DNA of 64,000 nt from Halorubrum xinjiangense (lineage in GTDB: Archaea; Halobacteriota; Halobacteria; Halobacteriales; Haloferacaceae). The notes below the pieces were generated by a model. It was not told where the DNA came from, did not search any database, and saw only the letters and a list, made by a program, of their open reading frames with translations. The stretch covers positions 62,001-126,000 of the forward strand of contig NZ_FNBO01000002.1 of NCBI RefSeq assembly GCF_900102375.1. The letters are read 5' to 3'. Below are positions 47,844 through 57,308 of this stretch, one piece after another; positions within the stretch are counted from its first letter, which is position 1; the number at the start of each line of letters is the position of its first letter. A program made the translations under genes and the position numbers.

Positions 47844-47972
47844 CTTCGGTCGTGGTTGCCGAGGCGCGCGGATGTGTCTTGCCCTCCGGACTTCTTCGCC
47901 CCGTTTTCAGGGCGACCCGGCGACGCCCGCCGAGGCGGGAGGCTTACGGACGCTCGGCGCGTCGCTCCGGGC

Positions 47973-48419
47973 ATGACCACGGTCACGCTCATCGGGACGC
48001 GGCTCGCGGACGTGGGCCGCGAGTTCGTCTACGAGGGGGAATCGACCGACTGCGAGGGGTGCCCCTACCGCGGCCAGTGCCTCAACCTCTCCGAGGGCAC
48101 CCGCTACCGGGTGACCGGGATCCGCGAGAACGCCCAGACGCTCGACTGCGCCGTCCACGACGCAGGGGTCCGGGCGGTCGAGGTCGAACCCGCGTCGGTC
48201 CCCGCGAACGTCCCCTCGAAGCGCGCGTACGCCGGTAGCAAGGTGTCGCTCGCGGGCCCCTGTCCGCACACCGAGTGCCCCAGCCACGGCTACTGCGTCC
48301 CCGACGGCGCCGACTTCGACGAGGAGCGCGTCATCGATCAGGTGCTCGGCGATCCCCCCCACGAGACGTGCGCGCTCGACCGCGAGCTAACGCTCGTGGA
48401 GTTCCGCGCGGAGGAGTAG
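47973..48419 (+). CDS. UPF0179 family cysteine-rich protein
   Basis: A 148-residue protein of the archaeal UPF0179 family. Conserved segments are VTLIGTRLADVGREFVYEGES, then CEGCPYRGQCLNL (three Cys), then AGPCPHTECPSHGYCVP (three more) and HETCALDREL. The seven or more cysteines suggest an iron-sulfur or zinc centre; no function is known. Divergent from tmcA. TATA-like ggcttacg lies about 26-32 nt before the ATG. Confidence 0.88.
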   Translation: MTTVTLIGTRLADVGREFVYEGESTDCEGCPYRGQCLNLSEGTRYRVTGIRENAQTLDCAVHDAGVRAVEVEPASVPANVPSKRAYAGSKVSLAGPCPHTECPSHGYCVPDGADFDEERVIDQVLGDPPHETCALDRELTLVEFRAEE

Positions 48420-48450
48420 AAACCGAACGATCGGCGGCCGCTCCGCCCGA

Positions 48451-49176
48451 CTACAGCGAGGTGATCGCGTTCAGCGTGATCCGGATCGCGCGCTCGACGT
48501 TATCTTTCGCCTTCTCCGGCAGCTCGTCGTCGGAGTCCGCCCCCTTCTGTGATCCGGCGACGAGGTTGCCGTCGACGGTACAGATGGCGCCGGCGGCGAG
48601 CCCCTTCCGCCGCGCGAGCGCGAAGACGGTCGCGGCCTCCATCTCGATCGCGAGCAGGTTCGCGTCGTTCCAGTCGTCGACGTACTCGTTGCTCTCGTTG
48701 TAGAACGCGTCGTCGGAGACGATGGGGCCGACGTGGATCTCCTCGTCGTTGTCCTCGGCCGCCCCGACGAGCCCCGTGAGCACGTCGTAGTCGGGGACCG
48801 CCGGGTAGTTCGCGGACTCGTAGCGCTTGCTCGTCCCCTCCTCCTTGGCCGCGCCCGTCGCGACGACCATGTCGCCGACCTCCATCTCCGGCTGGAGCGC
48901 CCCGCAGGTGCCACACCGGACGAACGTCTCGACGCCGACCCGCGAGAGCTCCTCGACGGCGATGGCGGCCGACGGGCAGCCGATCCCGGTCGAGCAGATA
49001 GTGAGGTCGGTCCCCTCGTAGCTCGCGTTGACGACCTTGTACTCGCGGTTCTGCGCGACGACCTCGCTGTCGTCACAGAGGTCCGCGATCCGGTCGACGC
49101 GCCCCGGGTCGCCCGGGATGACCGCGATGTCGTGTACGTCGCCCTCCTCGACCAGCAGGTGCGGCTGTTTCGCCAT
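48451..49176 (-). CDS. udp: Uridine phosphorylase
   Basis: A 241-residue nucleoside phosphorylase that splits uridine to uracil and ribose-1-phosphate for pyrimidine salvage. It has VIPGDPGRVDRIADL, the phosphate site CGTCGALQPEMEVGDMVVATGA, and the substrate loop LLAIEMEAATVFALARRKGL typical of the PNP/Udp family. I start at the ATG at 49176; a TATA-like gtttttg lies about 26 nt upstream. A 12-bp palindrome atatcgcgatat is at 49250-49261 further upstream. Confidence 0.92.
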   Translation of the reverse strand: MAKQPHLLVEEGDVHDIAVIPGDPGRVDRIADLCDDSEVVAQNREYKVVNASYEGTDLTICSTGIGCPSAAIAVEELSRVGVETFVRCGTCGALQPEMEVGDMVVATGAAKEEGTSKRYESANYPAVPDYDVLTGLVGAAEDNDEEIHVGPIVSDDAFYNESNEYVDDWNDANLLAIEMEAATVFALARRKGLAAGAICTVDGNLVAGSQKGADSDDELPEKAKDNVERAIRITLNAITSL

Positions 49177-49249
49177 ACGAGCGGGGACAGCCGCCGCGCG
49201 CAAAAACGGACCGGTCGGCAGGCGGGGGTGGCGGCGCGAGACGAATTTG

Positions 49250-49261
49250 ATATCGCGATAT
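49250..49261. promoter_or_regulatory. 12-bp palindrome between udp and the following small gene
   Basis: The sequence atatcgcgatat is self-complementary and lies in an A+T-rich island (aatttgatatcgcgatatgagatttatta). It is 74 nt upstream of the udp start and 102 nt upstream of the small membrane protein at 49364, so it could be a regulator site for either. Confidence 0.35.
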
Positions 49262-49363
49262 GAGATTTATTAGCGGGTCGAGGCGCCGTCAGTCTCCTCT
49301 CGATGAGCGCGACGGCTTCGGGCGAATCGGCCGATTTATCGCCCGAGAACTCTCCGTTCGCGT

Positions 49364-49552
49364 ATGGTCGACGCTGACGCTTCCCTCGCCTCGACGATCG
49401 GCGCCCTCACGGTCGCGTTCGTTCTTGTCACGCTGGTCGCCGGGACGCTCCTCGGCTTTAACTGGACGCAAGCGGTGCTGCTCGGGGGGTTCGCCGGCGT
49501 CGTGGCCGTCGCGTCGGCGTGGCTGACGGACCGGCGCGCAGGCGGCGACTGA
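49364..49552 (+). CDS. Small membrane protein of unknown function
   Basis: A 62-residue protein with two hydrophobic segments (about 11-30 and 36-52) and a short charged tail (TDRRAGGD). A TATA-like gatttatc lies 26-33 nt before the ATG. A 24-codon frame beginning at an ATG at 49303 overlaps its start, but I see no sign that it is translated. The gene precedes the large pilin-like protein by 95 nt on the same strand; the second gene has its own TATA. Confidence 0.65.
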   Translation: MVDADASLASTIGALTVAFVLVTLVAGTLLGFNWTQAVLLGGFAGVVAVASAWLTDRRAGGD

Positions 49553-49647
49553 GTCAGGTCCCCCGGCTCTCGACAGCACTCGCCCGAGTATCGCGATTGA
49601 GAGGTCGGACGGAGGCTTTTATACCCGCTCGGCGTCGACACCGTACA

Positions 49648-52014
49648 ATGCGATTCAGTCGCGACCGTCGGGGCCAGTCGGTCGTGGTCGGGACGGTGAT
49701 CCTGTTCGGCTTCCTGATCTTAGCGCTCTCGCTGTATCAGGTGCAGATCGTTCCGCAGGAGAATACGCAAGTGGAGTTCGACCACAGCCAGCAAGTCGAG
49801 GGAGAGTTCCTCGACGTACGGAACGCGGTCTTGAGCGCCAGTCGCACCGGAACCGGTCGATCGACCTCGGTGAAACTCGGAACGCGGTATCCACAGCGTA
49901 CGTTCGCGTTGAATCCACCACCGGCCTTCGGCCGACTGTCCACGAGCGCTCCGCGTGAACTACGCGTAGAGAACGCCACCGTCGAAGGAGGGTCAAACGT
50001 CGTCGATTACTGGCAGAACCGAACTAACATGGACGGGGCCATCGCGTTCGACACGCGGTCGCTGCGGTACTCACCCGAATACAACGAACTCCGGGACAGC
50101 CCCGACCTCGTGTACGAGAATTCTTTCGTCGTTGCCGAGTTTGATAACACCGCTCTCGGCCGGAGTGGACAGACGGTGGTGGATAGCGATAATCGGATCC
50201 GGTTAATCGCGTTGAACGGAAATATCGACGAGTCTGACACTCGGCGGACGAGTGTGGACCCTGACGCGCTCTCCCAGAGTCGGCGCTCGGTGCGCCTGAC
50301 GTCGGCTGGAGGTGATCCGATCGTCCTCGAACTCCCGACCGATGTCTCGCCGGACCGATCCGGAGATCTCGAGCAGGTGTGGAGCGATCGCCTCGGTACG
50401 GACGTAGAAGAAGTCACCGTATCGGGCGGAACGGTACGGATTGAACTCGACGGCGCCGAAGCCTATCGTCTTAGCTTGGGTGCGGTAGGAGTCGGTGACG
50501 GAACGAGTGCTCCGAACGAGTCGGACGGATACATCACGAAGATCTCCTCAAACAACGGTGTCGCGGTCGCTGAAGTCCGTGATCGATACAACAACCCCGT
50601 TGAGGACGCGCAGGTCAACATCTCGGTCGACGGAGCCTTCGAAGAGACGACACGGACCGACGGTGAGGGTCGCGTCAGCTACGAGGTCACCGACGTTTCC
50701 GACGTCGAAATGGAGATCAATGCCGGGACGGAAACGTGGGAGTCCGTTCTGTTCGAAAACGTCGGCGTTGGCGCCGGTGGCGGTGATAGAACGGAATCGC
50801 TTCTCGTCGCACCAGATGAAGCAGTCGCGTTCAACGGTCCTGGATCCGCTGAACAAGGCGGATTCCAACTCGACGTCGAGAACCAGCACGACGGGGCGAT
50901 TCGCATCACTGACGTGACCGTGCTCCCGGATGATCCCAACCTCAACGGGCTATCGGACGAAGCTGCCGGCTCTGGACCGGGGCGGTCAGAACTGTACGTT
51001 GAGTCTGCTGGCGGTGTTGTCGGCGAAAAGAACGTACTCTTAGGACTCGATCAGGAGTACACGTTCGTACCGAACAGCGGACTTCGGCTGAACCTCCAGC
51101 GTGGTCCGGAAAAACGAGCGTACGACATTGGTGCGGAGGCATACGTCGATGCTGAGACCGAATTTGCCGGCGCAGAGGTCCCGCTGGGGTCTAACGAACG
51201 TGCGACAATTACCCTAGCCGAGTTCTACGAAGTCGGGCAGAACACGGCGAACGTCGTCAATGTCGTCGATGAGACATTTAGCGTGACTGTGGGGTACAAA
51301 ATCGACGGGGAACGGCGGACCGAGCAGTTCGTCACGACGGTTACCCAGGGACCAGTCGGGCAGGTGGACCTCCAAGACAATATTGAGGACAGTGACGGGA
51401 GCTTCGAGGTGACGACCGACCAGTATCAGAACCTCGCAGAGGGATGGGTCGTCGTTGAGAACATCGATACCGGTCAGACCGAATCATTCGAATCGAGCGA
51501 CGGACAGACAACGACAGTCGATTCAGCTGATGCCGGCGGCGTGGCTGCCGGCGACGAAATTGTCGCTACGCTCTATGAGAGTGATGCGGAACAAAACGAA
51601 CTCGACACGGACTCGACGGTCGTCGGTGGTGAACCGTTCGGGGTGTTCGTCCAAGGCGAGGAGTCGCTTGGAAATGGCGGCGATATCGACGCAGATTTCG
51701 AAGTCAATAGCGGCAGCGAAGTGTTCAGCTTTGATGTCAATGTTGATCGGTCGGGTAACAGCGCTAACTATGGCGGAACAGTAACTATTGACGGCGGAGC
51801 GTTTAATAACGAGGAATTGACTCTCACGGGCGCCGCAGCAGAAGATCTAGGCACGGGGAATGAAATAGATCTCCTCAATCCTGATATCTATGACTCCGTT
51901 AACGAAGGTGGCCTCCAGTCGATCAGTGAGCAGCTTGACTCGGGTTCAACTGTCGAGTCGCTAAACAATGGAGGAAGCGTTGATCTCGGGCAACCTGACG
52001 TCCGTGAGCAGTAG
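49648..52014 (+). CDS. Large pilin-like surface protein (DUF7289 type N-terminus)
   Basis: A 788-residue protein. Its N-terminus RRGQSVVVGTVILFGFLILALSLYQ resembles the type IV pilin-like signal and hydrophobic helix of the haloarchaeal DUF7289 family, suggesting membrane insertion with the bulk outside. The ectodomain has beta-rich repeats, including a bacterial-Ig/carboxypeptidase-like stretch (VAVAEVRDRYNNPVEDAQVNISVDGAFEETTRTDGEGRVSYEV, near 310-350), and is rich in Asp, Ser, Thr and Asn with almost no cysteine. Codon use drifts toward A+T in the second half, unlike neighbouring genes, which is compatible with acquisition or fast evolution. A TATA-like ttttatac is 26-33 nt upstream of the ATG. 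Role likely adhesion or surface structure. Confidence 0.75.
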   Translation: MRFSRDRRGQSVVVGTVILFGFLILALSLYQVQIVPQENTQVEFDHSQQVEGEFLDVRNAVLSASRTGTGRSTSVKLGTRYPQRTFALNPPPAFGRLSTSAPRELRVENATVEGGSNVVDYWQNRTNMDGAIAFDTRSLRYSPEYNELRDSPDLVYENSFVVAEFDNTALGRSGQTVVDSDNRIRLIALNGNIDESDTRRTSVDPDALSQSRRSVRLTSAGGDPIVLELPTDVSPDRSGDLEQVWSDRLGTDVEEVTVSGGTVRIELDGAEAYRLSLGAVGVGDGTSAPNESDGYITKISSNNGVAVAEVRDRYNNPVEDAQVNISVDGAFEETTRTDGEGRVSYEVTDVSDVEMEINAGTETWESVLFENVGVGAGGGDRTESLLVAPDEAVAFNGPGSAEQGGFQLDVENQHDGAIRITDVTVLPDDPNLNGLSDEAAGSGPGRSELYVESAGGVVGEKNVLLGLDQEYTFVPNSGLRLNLQRGPEKRAYDIGAEAYVDAETEFAGAEVPLGSNERATITLAEFYEVGQNTANVVNVVDETFSVTVGYKIDGERRTEQFVTTVTQGPVGQVDLQDNIEDSDGSFEVTTDQYQNLAEGWVVVENIDTGQTESFESSDGQTTTVDSADAGGVAAGDEIVATLYESDAEQNELDTDSTVVGGEPFGVFVQGEESLGNGGDIDADFEVNSGSEVFSFDVNVDRSGNSANYGGTVTIDGGAFNNEELTLTGAAAEDLGTGNEIDLLNPDIYDSVNEGGLQSISEQLDSGSTVESLNNGGSVDLGQPDVREQ

Positions 52015-52137
52015 CCGACACATGATTCGACCACTTCGAAATTAACCCGCGGGAGCAATGGTAGTGCCGAAAACAGTACCACGATCGACGTAATCCCCAT
52101 CGACAAAACCATATGCCAGTCCCGTGAACGACCGTGT

Positions 52138-53481
52138 ATGACCGCAGTCGGGATCGACGGCATCGAGATCTGGACCGGGAAGCTCAAGCTCGACCTGCCG
52201 GGGACGTTCGCGCCCGAGCAGGGCGACGACCCCGAGAAGTACACGAAGGGGCTCGGGCTCAACAACTCCTCGTTCCCCGACGTGTACGAGGACATCGTCA
52301 CGATGGGGGCAAACGCGGCGAAGGGACTGATGGACCGGAAGGGGCTCGAACCCGAGGACGTCGGGCGGATCGACGTCGCCACCGAGTCGGCGTTCGACCA
52401 CTCGAAGCCCGTGTCGACGTACATCGCGGGCTGTCTCGAACAGGTGTACGACGGCGACTTCACCCACGCCAACAAGGGAGAGCGCAAGTTCGCTTGCCTG
52501 GCGGGGACACAAGCCATCGACGACGCGTACAACTGGATCCGCGCCGGCCGCAACCGCGGTCGCCCCGCGATCGTGATCACCACGGACACGGCGCTGTACG
52601 CCCGCGGCGACCCCGGCGAGGCGACGCAGGGCGCGGGCGCCGTCGCGATGCTGATCGACGAAGACCCCTCCGTCGTCGAGCTCTCGACCGACCAGGGGTA
52701 CGGCTCGAAAGACGAGACGGACTTCCTCAAGCCGAACCAGCAGTTCCCCAGCGTCGACGGGAAGCGCTCGGTCCAAGTGTACCTCTCCCGGATGCGCGAG
52801 GCCTTAGAGGACTACGAGTCCGTCACCGACGACATCGAACTCGAGGACTTCGCGTACGCCCCGTTCCACACGCCGTTCCCGGGCATGGTCCGGAAGGCGG
52901 CGCTGCTGGCGTACCGGCACGTCATCCGCGACACGGCCCACGAGGACGCCTTGGCCGACGAGATCGGCCGCCAGCCCCGCGAGGGCGAGTACGACGACCG
53001 CGAGGCGTACGAGGAGGCGATCCGCGGGTACATGGACGACCTGAAGACGACCGAGCAGTACCAGACGTGGTACGACGCGACCGTCGAGCCGACGCTCGGC
53101 CTCTCTCGCGAGGTCGGCAACTGGTACACCAGTTCCGTCCACATCGCTCGCGTGAGCGCCCTGCGCGACGCCCTGACCCGCGACCGCGAGTTTGTCGACG
53201 AGACGCTGCTCGTCGCCTCCTACGGTTCGGGCGCGCAGGCCGAGATCCACGCCGAGACGATCCGCGAGGGGTGGCGCGCGGAGATTGCGGGCCTCGACAT
53301 CGACGACCAGCTCGACGCCCGCTACGACCTCACGTGGGACGAGTACGAGGACGTCCACGACGTCCACGAGTATGACATGGACGTCGAACGCGAAATCGAG
53401 GAGTTCACCCAGCCCGACGGGGAGTTCGTCTTCACCGGCTGGGGCCGGATGAACGAGCGGAAGTACGAGTACGTCGAGTAG
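52138..53481 (+). CDS. hmgB: Hydroxymethylglutaryl-CoA synthase
   Basis: A 447-residue thiolase-fold enzyme that condenses acetyl-CoA and acetoacetyl-CoA to HMG-CoA in the mevalonate pathway, which feeds archaeal isoprenoid lipids and carotenoids. The nucleophile is Cys120 in KFACLAGTQAI; ATESAFDHSK supplies the general acid-base Glu, and FHTPFPGMV contains the conserved His. Family length fits the haloarchaeal type, longer than the usual archaeal form of about 350 residues. A TATA-like catatgcc lies about 26 nt before the ATG. Confidence 0.94.
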   Translation: MTAVGIDGIEIWTGKLKLDLPGTFAPEQGDDPEKYTKGLGLNNSSFPDVYEDIVTMGANAAKGLMDRKGLEPEDVGRIDVATESAFDHSKPVSTYIAGCLEQVYDGDFTHANKGERKFACLAGTQAIDDAYNWIRAGRNRGRPAIVITTDTALYARGDPGEATQGAGAVAMLIDEDPSVVELSTDQGYGSKDETDFLKPNQQFPSVDGKRSVQVYLSRMREALEDYESVTDDIELEDFAYAPFHTPFPGMVRKAALLAYRHVIRDTAHEDALADEIGRQPREGEYDDREAYEEAIRGYMDDLKTTEQYQTWYDATVEPTLGLSREVGNWYTSSVHIARVSALRDALTRDREFVDETLLVASYGSGAQAEIHAETIREGWRAEIAGLDIDDQLDARYDLTWDEYEDVHDVHEYDMDVEREIEEFTQPDGEFVFTGWGRMNERKYEYVE

Positions 53482-53613
53482 GCCGCGCCCGTCGCCGCTC
53501 GGTTTCTCCGATCCGTGAGTCGCCCGCAGCGGCCCGCAACCCCGTGAAAACGGCTCACACGGGCCGTACGCGATACGATGGTTTTAAACGACGCTGGCGT
53601 GAATCGAGACCCA

Positions 53614-54069
53614 ATGGTAACCATCTACGACGTGCCGGCCGACGACCTCATCGAGGCCGTCGCGGCGCGACTCGAGGACCGCATCGACGAGCCCGACTGG
53701 GTCGAGTTCGCCAAGACCGGCGCCGGGAAGGAACTCCCGCCGGAACAGGAGGACTTCTGGTACGTCCGCTCCGCGAGTCTCCTGCGGAAGGTCGCCCAGA
53801 ACGAGCCGATCGGCATCGAGCGGCTCGCGACCGAGTACGGCTCGAAGAAGCGCGGCTCGAACCGCTACGTCGTCCGCCCCGGCGAACACGAGGGGGGCTC
53901 CCGCAAGCTCATCCGCTCGGCGCTGCAGGCGCTCGAAGAGGACGGCCTCGTCACCACCGCCTCCGGTGAGGGCCGCCGCCTCTCCGACGAGGGCGAGGCG
54001 TTCCTCTCGGAGGTCGCGACCGAGGTCTTCGAGGACCTCGACCGCCCGGAACTCGAACGCTACGCGTAG
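53614..54069 (+). CDS. rps19e: Ribosomal protein S19e
   Basis: A 151-residue small-subunit protein with the family pattern YDVPADDLIEAVAARLE, PEQEDFWYVRSASLLRKVA and SRKLIRSALQALEEDGLV. Start at 53614, 12 codons inside a longer frame, because a strong TATA box (ttttaaac) sits about 26 nt upstream of this ATG. Confidence 0.95.
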   Translation: MVTIYDVPADDLIEAVAARLEDRIDEPDWVEFAKTGAGKELPPEQEDFWYVRSASLLRKVAQNEPIGIERLATEYGSKKRGSNRYVVRPGEHEGGSRKLIRSALQALEEDGLVTTASGEGRRLSDEGEAFLSEVATEVFEDLDRPELERYA

Positions 54070-54373
54070 ACCGCTTCTTCTGTTCGTTTTCGCCGATCCC
54101 CACTAGCTGAAGATCCGCTGAGCGGCCCTGAGACGGCCGTTCGGCGGCGTTTCGTCGGCTGTCCCCGTCACTCGGTAGTGCGCGCCGGTCTTCCGCAATA
54201 AATTGCTGACCGCTATACAGAATTGGTACGGCGTCGCCGTCGGTCCCCTCCGGCCGAGCGGCGCGCCGTCGACTCTGGCGGTCGGGTAAGCGAGAGCCAG
54301 CTACCGCGTCGATGTCGGCGAAGCAAAGAGGGGCCGCGGGCGGTGTCCGCTCGGTTCGACTGACTCGGTCGCG
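54070..54373. other. Intergenic region between converging rps19e and ppc
   Basis: About 304 nt with no gene I can support. The possible minus-strand frame is Arg/Pro-rich and out of character. It has a short A+T-rich patch (aataaattgctg) near 54196. No hairpin stands out and no tRNA-like cloverleaf was found. Confidence 0.45.
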
Positions 54374-57076
54374 CTACCCGGTGTTCTTCATCCCGGCTGC
54401 GATGCCGTTGACGGTGAGCCGCAGGGTGCGCTCCTCCTCGTCGGTGCGGTGGGTGCGCCCGAGCAGGTTCGCCTGGAGGAGGTTCAGGGGGTCGACGTAG
54501 GGGTTGCGGCGGTCGAGGCTCCCCTCGAGCCACTCGCGGCGGAGTAGCTGGTCGCGGCCGCTAATCTCCAACACCAGTTCGCGTCCGCGCTCGTACTCGC
54601 CGACGAGTTCGGGGAAGAAGCGCTCGCGGAGGTCGTCGTCGGCCAGGTCGGCGTACTCGGCGGCGATCTCGGGCTCGGTGCGCGCGAGCGCCAGCGAGGC
54701 GTTGTCGAGCGTGGTCCGGAAGAACGGCCACTCGTCGAACATCTCGCGGAGCGTCTCCATCCCCTCCTCGTCGCCCACCTCGTCGAGGTAGGCGTCGATG
54801 CCGGTGGCGATCGCGTACCAGCCGGGGAGGATGAGCCGGGTCTGGGTCCACGAGAACACCCACGGGATCGCCCGCAGGTCCTCGACGCTGCGCTCGCCCG
54901 AGCGGGAGGCGGGCCGCGAGCCGAGGTTGAGGTCCTCGACGACGGTGATCGGTGTCGCCTGCTCGAAGTAGGAGACGAACCCGTCCGTGTTCAGCAGGTC
55001 GCGGTAGGTCTCGCGCGCCGCGGGCGCCATGATCTCCATCGCCTCCACCCAGCGGTCGGGCACGTCCTCGACGGGCTCCTCGTTCGCCTCCTTCCGAGCG
55101 CGGATCTGGGCGTCGAGCATCTGTTCGAGCTCGCGCTCGGCGATCTGCGGGTTGGCGTACTTCTCGGCGATCGCCTCGCCCTGCTCGGTGAACTTCACCT
55201 GGCCGGTGACGGTCTCGTTCGGGAGCGCGAGCAGCGCCTCGTTCATCGGGCCGCCGCCGCGCGAGATGGAGCCGCCGCGGCCGTGGAACAGCCGGAGGGT
55301 GACCTCCTCCTCGCGGCAGAACCGAGCGATCCGGCGCTGGTTCTCGTAGAGGTCCCAGTTCGCCGCGAGGAACCCGTTCTCCTTGTTGGAGTCGGAGTAG
55401 CCGAGCATGACTTCTTGTACCTCGCCACGGGCCTCCAGTGCGGTCGCGTACGCCTCGTTCTCGAAGAGCGTGCCGAGGATGCGCTCGGCGCCGTTGAGCG
55501 CCGACTCGGTCTCTAAGAGGGGGACGACGTCGACCGCGCAGTGGTCGGGCAGCGAGACGACGCCGACCTGGTCGGCCAAGAAGAGCACCTCCAGCACGTG
55601 GCTGGGCTCCTCCGTCATCGAGATACAGTAGGTGTCTATCGCCTGCTGGCCGTACTCCTCTTGCCACTCGGCGAACGACGCGAACCGGCGGAGGACGCGC
55701 TCCGTTATCTCCGAGACGTCGCCCGGTTCGTCGACGTCGACGACCGGCTCCTCTTGGAGGATGGCCTCGGTGAGGAAGTCGACGCGCTCGGACTCGTCCA
55801 TCCCCTCGTAGTCGACGCCCTCGACGGCGACCGCCTCGGCGACGGCCTCGGTGTGGTTCTCGCGGTGGTCGCGCAGGTCGAGCGACGCCAGCGTGAGCCC
55901 GAACGTGTCCACCTGCCGGCGGAACGGCTCGACGAAGGATTCGAGGACCGACTCCTGGCCGTCCTCGCGCAGCGACTCGGCGATGACGTCGAGGTCGTCG
56001 AGGAAGGCGTCGCCGTCGGGGTACTCGCCCGGGCGGACGTCGTTGACGCGGTCGAGCCGCTCGCGCATCAGCCGGAGCTTCTGGCGGTACGGCTCGTCGG
56101 GGTAGCGCTCGCGGGCCTCCTCGACGACGGTCGGGAACCGCTCGGCGTCGGCCGCGAGCGACCGCGCCAGCGCGTCGCCGTCGGCGTACCGGTCGCCGTC
56201 CTGACTCAGCACCGCCGAGAGCCGCTTGCACCGGTCGCGGTACTTCTCGACGGCGACCTCGCGCTGGCGTTCGAGCGTCTCGTCGGTCACCTCGGGGGTG
56301 ACGAACGGGTTGCCGTCGCGGTCGGAGCCGGCCCACGAACGGAACTCGAAGAGCTTGGGGCAGTCGACGTCGTCGTACTCCTTCGAGATGGTCTCTTCGA
56401 ACTCCTCGTAGGCGTCGCCGACGACGTCGAAGAGGGTGTTTTCGAGGTACCACTGGACGTTGCGCGCCTCGTCTTCCGGCTCGGGGGCTCGCTGGCGGAC
56501 CTGGCGGGTGCCCCACAGGCTGGTCACCTCGGCGGTGACGTCGCGCCAGACGGCGCGCCGCTCCCGGTCGGTGAGGTTGCGCTCGTCGAGCTCGCCCAGG
56601 TGGTTCGCGATGGAACGGAGCTTGGACTTCACCGTCGACCGCCGAGCCTCCGTCGGGTGGGCGGTGAACGTCGGCTCGATGAGCACGTCGGCGAGCAGCT
56701 CCTCCAGCTCGTCGGCGTCGACGCCGGCCTCGGCGAACTCGGCTATCGTCGCGTCGAAGGAGTCGTGGAGGGCGCTTCCGTCGTCGGCGTTCCGGACCGC
56801 GCGGACGCGCTCGCGCTCCTCGGCGAGGTTGATCAGCTCGAAGTAGGTCGTGAACGCGCGGGCGACGACCTCCTCGCGGGTCGTCGAGAGGTCGTCGACC
56901 GCCTCGTGGAGGGCCGCTCGGTCATCAGCGTCGCCCCGCCGGTAGTCGATCGCCGCGTTCCGAAGCGTCTCGACCGTCTCGTACGCCTCAGTCGAGGCCT
57001 GCGCGGCCAGGACGTCCCCCACCAACGCCCCGAGTTCTCGAACGTCCGTCCGCACGTCCCGATTGTGCAACTTCAT
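54374..57076 (-). CDS. ppc: Phosphoenolpyruvate carboxylase
   Basis: A 900-residue bacterial-type enzyme that adds bicarbonate to PEP to give oxaloacetate, refilling the citric acid cycle. The catalytic His140 is in AHPTEARRSTVKSKL, and LFHGRGGSISRGGGP is found near 597. GYSDSNKENG and the C-terminal SVEDLRAIPWVFSWTQTR and ending NTG match the family. Start at the ATG at 57076; a TATA-like ggttttaac lies about 26 nt upstream. Bacterial-type ppc is common in haloarchaea. Confidence 0.95.
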   Translation of the reverse strand: MKLHNRDVRTDVRELGALVGDVLAAQASTEAYETVETLRNAAIDYRRGDADDRAALHEAVDDLSTTREEVVARAFTTYFELINLAEERERVRAVRNADDGSALHDSFDATIAEFAEAGVDADELEELLADVLIEPTFTAHPTEARRSTVKSKLRSIANHLGELDERNLTDRERRAVWRDVTAEVTSLWGTRQVRQRAPEPEDEARNVQWYLENTLFDVVGDAYEEFEETISKEYDDVDCPKLFEFRSWAGSDRDGNPFVTPEVTDETLERQREVAVEKYRDRCKRLSAVLSQDGDRYADGDALARSLAADAERFPTVVEEARERYPDEPYRQKLRLMRERLDRVNDVRPGEYPDGDAFLDDLDVIAESLREDGQESVLESFVEPFRRQVDTFGLTLASLDLRDHRENHTEAVAEAVAVEGVDYEGMDESERVDFLTEAILQEEPVVDVDEPGDVSEITERVLRRFASFAEWQEEYGQQAIDTYCISMTEEPSHVLEVLFLADQVGVVSLPDHCAVDVVPLLETESALNGAERILGTLFENEAYATALEARGEVQEVMLGYSDSNKENGFLAANWDLYENQRRIARFCREEEVTLRLFHGRGGSISRGGGPMNEALLALPNETVTGQVKFTEQGEAIAEKYANPQIAERELEQMLDAQIRARKEANEEPVEDVPDRWVEAMEIMAPAARETYRDLLNTDGFVSYFEQATPITVVEDLNLGSRPASRSGERSVEDLRAIPWVFSWTQTRLILPGWYAIATGIDAYLDEVGDEEGMETLREMFDEWPFFRTTLDNASLALARTEPEIAAEYADLADDDLRERFFPELVGEYERGRELVLEISGRDQLLRREWLEGSLDRRNPYVDPLNLLQANLLGRTHRTDEEERTLRLTVNGIAAGMKNTG

Positions 57077-57308
57077 ACCACACACACTGCGCGCGCGGTC
57101 GGTTAAAACCGCGGGCTGAACGAATGTTTGCCTCGCTTCCGAGTTAATTCGTCACGAACGTTCCACGGTGACTGGGGCGCGACGAAGCGTCCGACGGTCC
57201 ACAGCGCGGTCCGACTCGAAAGCGTCGGCGTCGTCGGACGATCCCCGCGATTCTCGCGCCGGTGGAGGGTTCGTCACCCTTTTTACCGATCCAACCGCAG
57301 GTGCGAGT

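Noticed and set aside
49303-49377. Short upstream frame of 24 codons overlapping the small membrane protein start.
   Set aside because: The TATA-like box is farther than usual, there is no Shine-Dalgarno, and the peptide shows nothing recognisable.
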